This document shows positions 1 to 6,063 of a DNA stretch of 6,607 nucleotides, in pieces. Position numbers and translations under genes: made by a program. Positions within the stretch are counted from its first letter, which is position 1. Each line of letters opens with the position of its first letter. The notes below the pieces were generated by a model, which did not search any database, was not told where the DNA came from, and saw nothing but the letters and a program-made list of their open reading frames with translations. The DNA lies in contig JAGBQS010000309.1 in NCBI GenBank assembly GCA_017632695.1, positions 1 through 6,607 of the forward strand, given 5' to 3'. Source of the DNA: Bacteroidales bacterium (GTDB taxonomy: Bacteria > Bacteroidota > Bacteroidia > Bacteroidales > UBA3663).

Positions 1-1
1 C

Positions 2-181
2 ATTTATAACATCATCTGTCGGGAAAGCCAGACCGGCATCCGCAGTGTCGGACTGAAAGACCGGAACTGCGTTCACGACATCGACATTCATGACTGTACC
101 CTCTTTTATATGGAGAAGGCTACGGACATGGATACTTACTGCGACATCAAAACTGCTAACATCAAATATGCAACTTATTAA
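2..181 (+). CDS. C-terminal fragment of a beta-helix protein, probably a GH28-like (polygalacturonase-type) enzyme
   Basis: The frame beginning at base 2 is open from the window edge to a TAA at 179-181 and gives the last 59 residues of a protein whose start lies outside the window. The visible tail has short beta-strand/turn rungs: 'GIRSVGLKDRNCVHDIDIHD', then CTLFYMEKA, then CDIKTANIKYATY. The 'G.....GL......I.DI.I.D.T' pattern resembles the last coils of parallel beta-helix glycoside hydrolases of family GH28, which cut pectin-type polysaccharides. No catalytic Asp motif is in view, so activity cannot be judged. The end overlaps the next gene by 14 nt in a different frame, so the two are very likely co-transcribed and translationally coupled. 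It could also be another pectate-lyase-fold protein. The reading frame itself is well supported, the GH28 assignment only moderately. Confidence 0.62.
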   Translation: MYNIICRESQTGIRSVGLKDRNCVHDIDIHDCTLFYMEKATDMDTYCDIKTANIKYATY

Positions 182-1016
182 AGACAAGGAATTCGGAGGG
201 GAACGACCGCTATACAAGGCTCACGATGTCCGACTGGAAAACGTGACCATTCATTTGGGAGAATCAAGTATTAAGGAAAGTAGCAACATCGAGGCCCGGA
301 ACTGCACGTTCGAGGGTAAATACCTGCTCTGGGAATGCAGGGGGTTCAAACTGGATAACTGCTTTATTGCCGAAAGCGCACGGAGCAGCTTCTGGTATTC
401 GGACGGATGCCGGATGACTAACTGCAAGGTGGAAGCCCCCAAGCTTTTCCGCCGGATGAAGAATATTACGGTACGGGATACCAACTTCCCGAACGGAGAA
501 CAGTTCCTTTGGGACTGCGACGGGATCGATATGGAGAATGTGGAAATCGGTAACTGCGACTACGTCTTCATGCACTCGTCGGACATCCGGCTTAACAACT
601 ACCGCCAGAACGGAAACTACGGCTTCCAGTATGCCCGGAACGTGGAAATCCGCAATGCGGTCATCAACTCGAAGGACGCCTTCTGGGAATCCGAGAACGT
701 CACCGTCTACGATTCGGAACTGAACGGCGAATATCTGGCCTGGTACGGCAAGAACATACGTCTGGTGCGCTGCCACCTGACCGGCGAGCAGCTGCTCTGC
801 TATGTGGACGGTCTGATTCTGGAGGACTGTACCTTCGGCGAAGATGCCAACCTGATCCTGGAATACAGCACGGACATCCGGGCTACCATCCGGGGGAACG
901 TCACCAGCATCAAGAATCCGACCAGCGGATCGGTTACGGTGGACGGGAAGATTGGCGAACTGATTATCGACGAAAACCAAAAACAACCTGCATCATGTAC
1001 AATTTCGACCAAATAA
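168..1016 (+). CDS. DUF3737 family protein, right-handed parallel beta-helix
   Basis: This gene encodes 282 residues with no signal peptide or membrane segment, so the protein is probably cytoplasmic. The chosen ATG at 168 gives an N-terminus MQLIKDKEFGGERPLYKAHD; the family typically starts with such a 'k.F.GERPL' stretch. An in-frame ATG at 90 would overlap the upstream gene by 92 nt and add an arginine-rich, unrelated leader, so it was not used. From about residue 20 to 243 the protein is a series of about twelve rungs of 19-21 residues, each with an alternating hydrophobic strand and usually N-C or D-C/N-V at its end (for example IEARNCTF, FKLDNCFI, IDMENVEI, LILEDCTF). Between strands sit aromatic turns such as LLWEC, SFWYS, FLWDC and AFWES. 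DUF3737 has no established function. The start overlaps the upstream gene by 14 nt and the end overlaps the MalY-like gene by 22 nt, which links it to that enzyme. A scaffold, carbohydrate-binding or assembly role is speculation. Confidence 0.88.
   Translation: MQLIKDKEFGGERPLYKAHDVRLENVTIHLGESSIKESSNIEARNCTFEGKYLLWECRGFKLDNCFIAESARSSFWYSDGCRMTNCKVEAPKLFRRMKNITVRDTNFPNGEQFLWDCDGIDMENVEIGNCDYVFMHSSDIRLNNYRQNGNYGFQYARNVEIRNAVINSKDAFWESENVTVYDSELNGEYLAWYGKNIRLVRCHLTGEQLLCYVDGLILEDCTFGEDANLILEYSTDIRATIRGNVTSIKNPTSGSVTVDGKIGELIIDENQKQPASCTISTK
225..896 (+). repeat. About 60-nt (19-21 residue) degenerate protein-level repeats, the beta-helix rungs of DUF3737
   Basis: Aligning the hydrophobic strands by eye places rung starts near residues 20, 40, 60, 81, 100, 120, 140, 159, 178, 197, 216 and 237 of the 282-residue protein. 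The spacings are 20, 20, 21, 19, 20, 20, 19, 19, 19, 19 and 21. Each rung has the approximate form [IVF]x[LMV]x[ND][CVA]x[IFV]. The repetition is in the protein pattern; at DNA level the copies are too diverged to be recent duplications. Confidence 0.75.
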
Positions 1017-2200
1017 CTGACCGAAGGGGAACCAACTCCGTGAAATGGGACGAAACATCGGATCCTGACGTGCTCCCGCTGTGGGTTGCCGATATGGACT
1101 TTCCGACGGCTCCGGCTGTCCAAGAGGCTATTGTGCGACGTGCTACTCACGGATGCTTCGGCTACACGCTCGTTCCGGATGCGTACTACAAGGCCATTCA
1201 GGACTGGTTCGCTACCCGTCACCAGTGGAACATCGAACGCGAGCATATCCTCTTTACTACCGGCGTGATTCCGGCTATCGCCTCCTGTCTGAAGGCTATC
1301 TGCCAGACGGGCGACAACGTCGTACTGCTGACTCCTGTGTATAACTGCTTCTTCAACCTGATTCGCAATGCCGGCTGTCAGGCCATCGAGGAACCGCTAC
1401 TGACTTCCAAGTGTGTGGCGTGCGGTGTGATCACCTACGACATTGACTGGGCAGCGCTGGAGGCCGACCTGTCGCTCGAGAAAACGACCGTACTGCTGTT
1501 CTGCAATCCCCACAATCCGGCAGGCAGACTGTGGTCGGAGGCGGAACTGACAAGAGTTTGCGAACTTTGCCGGAAGTACGGGGTGACGCTTATCAGCGAT
1601 GAGATTCATAACGAACTGACTGCCCCCGATACGCTCTATACACCCGTCGGCCCCGTAGCCGAACGCTTCAACCTCAGGAACCCGGACAACCCGCTGAGCT
1701 ATGTGGTCTGCACCTCTCCTTCCAAGTCGTTCAACACGGCAGGACTGCAGAATGCGAACATCATGGTACCGGACCCGGAACTGCGCCGGAAGATTGACCG
1801 CGCCATCAACCTGAACGAGGTGTGCGACGTGAACCCCTTCGGCGTAGAGGCTACCATTGCGGCCTACAACGAGGGCGGTGAATGGCTGGATGCCGTACGC
1901 GCATACATATATAATAATTACAGGTACGCGCGCAAACGACTGCTGGACGCCTTCCCTGCCCTGCGGATTGCCGAGATGCAGGGTACTTACCTGATGTGGG
2001 TGGACTGCAGCCAGCTGCGGAAAATGCAGGGCAAGACGGTTGCCCGCTTCTGCGAGGAACTGAAGACGAACGCCAAGGTCTGGTTCTGTGCCGGATCCAT
2101 ATACGGTAAGGCCGGCGAAGGTTTCATCCGTATCAACCTGGCTTGTCCGAGAACTACGCTTACTGAAGCCCTGAACCGCTTTATTCAGTATGTCGAATAA
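995..2200 (+). CDS. MalY/PatB family PLP-dependent enzyme (C-S beta-lyase / class I-II aminotransferase fold)
   Basis: The protein is 401 residues, close to the usual ~390 of MalY/PatB enzymes. Members cleave the C-S bond of cystathionine or cysteine conjugates with pyridoxal phosphate, releasing pyruvate, ammonia and a thiol. Visible motifs in order: N-terminal DRRGTNSVKWD (residues 9-19, a family hallmark), PLWVADMDF (28-36), PVYN with Tyr115, FCNPHNPAGR (169-178, Asn171), SDEIH (201-205, Asp202 holding the PLP nitrogen), SPSKSFNTAGLQNAN (241-255, Lys244 the expected Schiff-base lysine), and GFIRINLACPR (376-386, Arg379 for the substrate carboxylate). All key residues are present, so the enzyme should be active. 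The ATG at 995 yields the correct family N-terminus even though it overlaps the DUF3737 gene by 22 nt. The end overlaps the MATE gene by 11 nt. There are 16 Cys, including two CxxC pairs (140/143 and 189/192). Exact substrate is unknown; E. coli MalY also represses MalT, which has no visible counterpart here. Confidence 0.93.
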   Translation: MYNFDQITDRRGTNSVKWDETSDPDVLPLWVADMDFPTAPAVQEAIVRRATHGCFGYTLVPDAYYKAIQDWFATRHQWNIEREHILFTTGVIPAIASCLKAICQTGDNVVLLTPVYNCFFNLIRNAGCQAIEEPLLTSKCVACGVITYDIDWAALEADLSLEKTTVLLFCNPHNPAGRLWSEAELTRVCELCRKYGVTLISDEIHNELTAPDTLYTPVGPVAERFNLRNPDNPLSYVVCTSPSKSFNTAGLQNANIMVPDPELRRKIDRAINLNEVCDVNPFGVEATIAAYNEGGEWLDAVRAYIYNNYRYARKRLLDAFPALRIAEMQGTYLMWVDCSQLRKMQGKTVARFCEELKTNAKVWFCAGSIYGKAGEGFIRINLACPRTTLTEALNRFIQYVE

Positions 2201-3569
2201 AGATTCCCTGCTGCAAAAGATACGCGAAGGTGCTGAACTGACCCGGGGCGAACAGATCCGGCTGGTCGGCTATCTGAGCGTGCCGGCTATGCTCTCGCAG
2301 ATCAGCACCATCGTGATGGAGTATATTGATGCTGCGATGGTGGGCAGTCTGGGCGCTCATGCTTCGGCTTCCATCGGACTGGTCAGCACTTCAACCTGGC
2401 TTTTCGGCGGACTGTGCCATTCGGTAGCCGTCGGCTTTTATGTTCAGGTGGCCCATCAGATAGGTGCCAACCGGTTCGGTGAAGCCCGCCATATTCTGCG
2501 CCAGTCGCTGCTCTGCGCCCTTACCTTTGCCTTGCTGCTGGCGGGTATCGGCATCGGAATTGCTCCCTTCCTGCCCGGCTGGTTAGGAGGTGAGCCGGAC
2601 ATCCAGGCGGATGCATCGCTGTACTTCGGGATTTTTGCTGCCATGATGCCTTTCATCATGCTGATGGCACTGTCGGCGGGCATGCTGAGAAGTTCGGGCA
2701 ACATCAAGGTTCCAAGCATCCTGAATGTAGTTGCCTGCGCGCTGGATGTGGTCTTCAATTATATCTTCATTTTCCGTCTGGACATGGGTGTAAAGGGCGC
2801 AGCCATCGGTACGGCCCTGGCCTACAGTGTCTGTGCGGTTTATCTGCTGTACTATCTGGTCTGCAAAAGCAAGGCGCTGAAACTGGCGCAGGATTCGAGC
2901 ACCTACAAGCCTCAACTGCGCATTGTGCGAAAGTGGTGGCATATCTCGTGGCCCATGAGTCTGGAACACTTCGTTATGTGCGGGGCTCAGATAGCATCGA
3001 CCGTTATCATAGCGCCGCTGGGAACCATCGCGATTGCCGCCAACGCCTTCGGTATCATTGTAGAGAGTCTGTGCTATATGCCCGGACACGGTGTGGCCGA
3101 CGCGGCAACCACGCTGGTGGGCCAGAGTCTGGGTGCCGAACGCCCGAAGCTGGCACGCAGCTTTGCCTATATTACGGTAGGGACGGGAATTGCGGTAATG
3201 ACGTTCATGGGTATTCTGATGTTCGTCTTTGCCCCTCAGGTGATGTCGTTCATGACTCCCGATGAAACGGTGCAGGCGCTCACTTCGCAGGTGCTTCGCA
3301 TTGAGGCTTTCGCCGAACCGATGTATGCTGCCTCGCTGGTATGCTACGGCGTGTTTGTGGGTGCCGGCGATACGCTGATTCCCTGTGGTATGAATCTGGG
3401 GTCTATCTGGGTGGTACGTATCTCGTTAGCCCTGCTCTTTACAAAGGTATTGTGCTGGGGTCTGGTAGGCTATTGGGTAGCGATGGCTCTGGAACTCCTA
3501 TTCAGAGGAACAATCTTCCTCTACCGTCTGCATGGACACAGCTGGCAGAAGAAGATCGATAAAATATAA
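2190..3569 (+). CDS. MATE family multidrug/metabolite efflux transporter
   Basis: The protein is 459 residues, the usual MATE length, with about twelve hydrophobic segments in two similar halves. MATE proteins sit in the inner membrane and export organic cations, drugs or metabolites using a Na+ or H+ gradient. Visible family features are VPAMLSQISTIVMEYIDAAM (31-50; a 'vP.mlsq....vDaamvG' first-helix pattern with Asp47), GLCHSVAVGFYVQVAHQIGA (74-93), the GMLRSSGNIKVP loop after helix 5 (164-175), the matching second-half 'LVGQSLGAERPK' (309-320), and 'GAGDTLIPCGMNLGSIWVVR' (391-410). The ATG at 2190 lies inside the last codons of the MalY-like gene (11-nt overlap), with no Shine-Dalgarno sequence, which suggests coupled translation. 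Being last in the overlapping cassette, it is the natural exporter for a product or toxic by-product of the upstream PLP enzyme, but this is inference. The MATE assignment is firm; substrate and subfamily (NorM- or DinF-like) are not. Confidence 0.94.
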   Translation: MSNKDSLLQKIREGAELTRGEQIRLVGYLSVPAMLSQISTIVMEYIDAAMVGSLGAHASASIGLVSTSTWLFGGLCHSVAVGFYVQVAHQIGANRFGEARHILRQSLLCALTFALLLAGIGIGIAPFLPGWLGGEPDIQADASLYFGIFAAMMPFIMLMALSAGMLRSSGNIKVPSILNVVACALDVVFNYIFIFRLDMGVKGAAIGTALAYSVCAVYLLYYLVCKSKALKLAQDSSTYKPQLRIVRKWWHISWPMSLEHFVMCGAQIASTVIIAPLGTIAIAANAFGIIVESLCYMPGHGVADAATTLVGQSLGAERPKLARSFAYITVGTGIAVMTFMGILMFVFAPQVMSFMTPDETVQALTSQVLRIEAFAEPMYAASLVCYGVFVGAGDTLIPCGMNLGSIWVVRISLALLFTKVLCWGLVGYWVAMALELLFRGTIFLYRLHGHSWQKKIDKI

Positions 3570-3574
3570 GAGAA

Positions 3575-3629
3575 TCAAATCGTCTTATTTGAGAAAGAAC
3601 CGAAGGGAATTCAACCTTGCTGTTTTTTT
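3575..3629 (+). terminator. Weak candidate terminator between converging genes
   Basis: Six nt after the MATE stop codon there is a 6-bp AT-rich hairpin (TCAAAT at 3575-3580, loop CGTCTT, ATTTGA at 3587-3592). Further on, a 4-bp AAGG/CCTT stem (3603-3618) precedes a run of seven T (3623-3629). Neither stem is strong and the second is separated from the T-run by four bases, so factor-independent termination is possible but not convincing. It would serve the plus-strand cassette. Confidence 0.3.
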
Positions 3630-3642
3630 AATCAGCCTTGCT
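3611..3642 (-). repeat. 21-nt-spaced direct repeat duplicating the 3' end of the regulator gene, including its stop codon
   Basis: TCAACCTTGCT (3611-3621) and TCAGCCTTGCT (3632-3642) match at 10 of 11 bases. On the minus strand they read AGCAAGG[C/T]TGA, the final codons and stop of the Crp/Fnr-like gene. The copies are 21 nt apart, so the second stop is in frame with the first: read-through would add the residues LKKQQG and then stop. Confidence 0.6.
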
Positions 3643-4327
3643 TATTGATATGCTTCAGTTTGTCGGCATCCAGAATCTGGATGCGGCGGCCTTCGACGTG
3701 TATTACCTCTTCGTCGACAAAGCTGGCCAACGTACGGATGGCATTGCTGGTGGTCATATTGGAAAGCGAGGCCAGATCTTCGCGCGAAAGCTGGATGTCC
3801 AATGTGGTTCCATCCTGCTCGTAGCCGTACTTATCGATCAGGAAGATCAGACTGTCAGCCAGACGGGCACGGATATGCTTCTGGGTCAGATCGACAGTCC
3901 GCTGGTCGGAAGCTCCAAGGTCGACCGACAGATCACGGACAAAGTACATAGCCAAAGCCGGATTCACGTTGCAGATCCGGTCAATCAGGTTCATCGGAAT
4001 ACAAGCCAGAACTGAGGGCTCGATAGCAATAGCCTCGGTGGTATGTTCCTGACGTGCAAAATAACTGCGGTATCCGAAAATGTCGCCCGGCTGGAAAAGA
4101 CGAACAATCTGGTTACGTTCGCCGATACCCTGTTTCTCCAGTTTGGCACTTCCCCGAACCATACAGTACAGGTATACCGATTCCTCCTGCAACCGATAGA
4201 TGTAATCGTTCTTATCGCAGTTCAGAATAATAACATCAGCAAGAACTGCACGCTGCTGAGGTTCTGTCAGCAGGGTCCATACGGATTTCAGCCATTTAGT
4301 CAATTCCACTTCGTTCATGTTCGTCAT
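3632..4327 (-). CDS. Crp/Fnr family transcriptional regulator
   Basis: From the ATG at 4327 the protein is 231 residues, a normal length for the family. It has an N-terminal cyclic-nucleotide-binding-like beta-roll (about 20-125), with VRGSAKLEK (57-65) and FQPGDIFGYRSYF (78-90) marking its typical turns. A long helix (about 126-165) follows, then a winged helix-turn-helix (about 178-220) containing LSREDLASLSNMTTSNAIRT and a wing near EGRRIQIL. These proteins dimerise and bind DNA in response to a ligand or redox signal. The usual cAMP-contact Arg-Ser pair is not visible; the equivalent stretch reads ARQEHTTEAIA. There is no N-terminal cysteine cluster for an Fe-S centre either, so the signal is unknown. 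An ATG three codons later (4318) is an equally plausible start (228 residues). A TTG at 4375 would overlap the upstream gene and was rejected. It lies 37 nt downstream of the DUF3078 gene on the same strand, so co-transcription is likely. Confidence 0.9.
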   Translation of the reverse strand: MTNMNEVELTKWLKSVWTLLTEPQQRAVLADVIILNCDKNDYIYRLQEESVYLYCMVRGSAKLEKQGIGERNQIVRLFQPGDIFGYRSYFARQEHTTEAIAIEPSVLACIPMNLIDRICNVNPALAMYFVRDLSVDLGASDQRTVDLTQKHIRARLADSLIFLIDKYGYEQDGTTLDIQLSREDLASLSNMTTSNAIRTLASFVDEEVIHVEGRRIQILDADKLKHINKQG

Positions 4328-4364
4328 TCTTTGTTTTTCGAAGTTCTTATAGGGATTAATATTT

Positions 4365-5957
4365 TTACCAGACAAAAGCCAGGCCGAAGGTAAGGGTTTC
4401 CTTCATCTGCACCTCGCTGTCCACCGAATCGTCGAAGCGTGGATAAAGATAGAACTTTGCCGTGCAGTAGTGGCCCAGTTTGAAATTGAACGTATTCTCG
4501 AATTCAACCTGTACGTTATGATAGCTTGTAAAATAATAGGCACGGCTGCTCCAGCTGAGGTTATTGGAGATGGTCCACTCCAATTTGCTGGTGACTGTGG
4601 CACCGAACTGGTTCAACGAACGCTTGCCCGCTTCTATACCATAGGAGGTGACGGAAACACGGTCGTCGTGAACATATTTCAGGTTATACGAAAGTGGTGC
4701 CAGAAGTAACGAATAGGTACATTTCTTGTTGCTGGTAAGTTTCAGATCCATACCGATACTGACGTTACATTCCAACGGGGAAAGGAACGTACTCTTCACA
4801 ACTTTGCTGTTGGCATTATAATACTCGAAGACCGGTGTCTTCAGATAGGCTGAGGTACTGTAGTACCAGTTTTTCCAGGCTTTGTAGCCATAGCTGATGT
4901 CGGCACGGAACGAATTATCGCTCACGCGCATGGAATGAACCGTATCTGCTTTGGAATGATAGCCGGACAGGCGGAGTTCCAGAGAGATGTCAAGTGAAGT
5001 GATTTTGTTTTCGTCGTAACGCTTGAACGTTACTTTGTCGTAGGTCGAAATGGTCAGATTGTTTTCTCCGCCCTTATACCAGTTCTCGCTCAAAGCCGTC
5101 TGACTCATCTGCAGATCGGTTATACCTGTCCGATGCCATTTGTCCGCATGGAAGGTAACCTGCTCGATATTCAGGCCGGCATCCTGCAGTTGCAGGCCCA
5201 TACCGGTCTCGACCTGTTCGCCGGCCAGCACGCCCTGCTTCTGGATACGCCGGCGCTCGAACGGCAGGTCGAGCTCTTCGTGCCGGAACATGGACACCTT
5301 ATTCAGGTGGTGCGAAGAATAGTTGTGGACAGCAGCATGCTGCAGACGTCCATAGCGCAGCTGCCTGCTGAAACTGTTCTCGAAAGGCAGCAGGGAGGGT
5401 TTGCTCTGTTCCTGTCTTTGCAAGATGTCGGCCACAGTCATTGCCTCCGGCTTGGGAATCCGGCCGTCCATAATAACAGGCAGGCGCAAATCGCTTTGGG
5501 CATACGACAGCTTCGGATCGGGAGCAAGCGATTCCACCGACAGATAGAGCGCACTCGGATTGAGTGAATCGCGGGCTGCCGCATTCTTTGCTTCCTCCGA
5601 CGAAGGCTGACTCGGATACCGTTGCCTCCAGCTGCGCAGCAAGGCCTTCTCCGATTCCGTCCAGTCAGCCCGCTCTGCAAGCGGGATCTCCGAAACTGCA
5701 TCTGCTAAGGAAAGGGAATCGGTTACTGATAAGGAATCAGAAACTGAAAGGGAATCGGCTAACGAAAGCGTATCAGCTGATGAAAGGGAATCGGAAATGA
5801 AAAGAGTATCGGTTTCAGATGCAGCACTGACAGCTGAAAGGGTATCTGAAACGGTTCCATAATCAAGGCTGTCCGGAGTTACAGAAACAACTTCCTGAGC
5901 CCGCAGGGAGACCAGGGAGACAGACAGTAACAATGAGACCAATAACCTACAATTCAT
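4365..5957 (-). CDS. DUF3078-like outer-membrane beta-barrel protein with a Ser/Asp/Leu repeat linker
   Basis: The protein is 530 residues. Residues 1-20 (MNCRLLVSLLLSVSLVSLRA) form a clear Sec signal peptide with probable cleavage before QE. Residues 38-91 are a low-complexity hexapeptide repeat (D-S/T-L-S-x-x). A polar, probably periplasmic region follows (about 92-255). From about 255 to the end, alternating polar/hydrophobic strands and many aromatics form a beta-barrel, ending in FGLAFVW, a C-terminal aromatic as expected for insertion by the BAM machinery. The stretch SQTALSENWYKGGENNLT (285-302) resembles the 'SQ....W..GGEN' signature of DUF3078 proteins of Bacteroidetes. Their function is not established; a structural or transport role in the outer membrane is possible. 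The ATG at 5957 starts directly at the signal peptide and lies 106 nt after lysA, beyond a terminator, so the gene should have its own promoter; I see no convincing one. The Crp/Fnr gene follows. Confidence 0.85.
   Translation of the reverse strand: MNCRLLVSLLLSVSLVSLRAQEVVSVTPDSLDYGTVSDTLSAVSAASETDTLFISDSLSSADTLSLADSLSVSDSLSVTDSLSLADAVSEIPLAERADWTESEKALLRSWRQRYPSQPSSEEAKNAAARDSLNPSALYLSVESLAPDPKLSYAQSDLRLPVIMDGRIPKPEAMTVADILQRQEQSKPSLLPFENSFSRQLRYGRLQHAAVHNYSSHHLNKVSMFRHEELDLPFERRRIQKQGVLAGEQVETGMGLQLQDAGLNIEQVTFHADKWHRTGITDLQMSQTALSENWYKGGENNLTISTYDKVTFKRYDENKITSLDISLELRLSGYHSKADTVHSMRVSDNSFRADISYGYKAWKNWYYSTSAYLKTPVFEYYNANSKVVKSTFLSPLECNVSIGMDLKLTSNKKCTYSLLLAPLSYNLKYVHDDRVSVTSYGIEAGKRSLNQFGATVTSKLEWTISNNLSWSSRAYYFTSYHNVQVEFENTFNFKLGHYCTAKFYLYPRFDDSVDSEVQMKETLTFGLAFVW
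5703..5846 (-). repeat. Eight in-register 18-bp units encoding a D-[ST]-L-S-x-x hexapeptide repeat
   Basis: Residues 38-85 of the DUF3078-like protein split exactly into eight six-residue units: DTLSAV, SAASET, DTLFIS, DSLSSA, DTLSLA, DSLSVS, DSLSVT, DSLSLA; a ninth degraded unit, DAVSEI, follows. The DNA shows the same 18-bp period, with repeated GGAATC cores on the plus strand. The middle copies are the most alike and the edges degenerate, as expected of a tandem array grown by slippage or unequal exchange. It forms an acidic, serine-rich segment just after the signal peptide. Confidence 0.85.
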
Positions 5958-6000
5958 TTAAAATTAAGACACCCTTTGTTTTAAGAGCTAATACGAGGAT

Positions 6001-6058
6001 TAAAAATAGAGCGACCCGATTGCTTATTCCGGTAAAGCGTCCGGATTAAGCAATCGGG
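6001..6058 (-). terminator. Intrinsic terminator of lysA
   Basis: An 18-bp inverted repeat (6015-6032 and 6041-6058) has one T-T mismatch (6027/6046) and an 8-nt loop (6033-6040). It begins 5 nt after the lysA stop codon. On the minus strand the stem is followed by TCGCTCTA and then five T (6006-6002), so the U-tract is slightly displaced but present. The position directly after lysA and before the next gene fits a terminator of lysA transcription. No T-run follows it on the plus strand, so it is one-directional. Confidence 0.78.
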
Positions 6059-6063
6059 GTATA

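Noticed and set aside
90..167. N-terminal extension of DUF3737 from an ATG at 90
   Set aside because: It would overlap the real upstream gene by 92 nt, and the added residues look like an out-of-frame reading of that gene; the family N-terminus fits the ATG at 168.
264..986. A 240-codon open frame on the minus strand opposite the DUF3737 gene
   Set aside because: It is a shadow of the plus-strand gene: no recognisable family and no plausible promoter, while the plus strand carries a clear repeat-structured protein.
1903..1922. AT-rich patch (catacatatataataattac) inside the otherwise GC-richer MalY-like gene
   Set aside because: It encodes a normal in-frame AYIYNNYRYA helix segment of the enzyme; no promoter or insertion boundary is evident.
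2583..3089. A 168-codon minus-strand frame inside the MATE gene
   Set aside because: Antisense to a firmly identified transporter, His/Gln/Arg-rich composition typical of shadow frames, no family resemblance.
4328..4375. TTG start at 4375 for the Crp/Fnr gene
   Set aside because: It adds 16 residues that overlap the end of the DUF3078 gene; ATG codons at 4327 and 4318 give the usual length.
4328..4378. Possible Bacteroides-type promoter (TTTG ... TATAAGAA) ahead of the Crp/Fnr gene
   Set aside because: The -7 element matches only at TA; the TAnnTTTG consensus is not met, and the TTTG lies in the codons of the preceding gene.
5133..5567. A 144-codon plus-strand frame inside the DUF3078-like gene
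   Set aside because: Shadow of the minus-strand gene, which has a signal peptide, repeat linker and barrel C-terminus.
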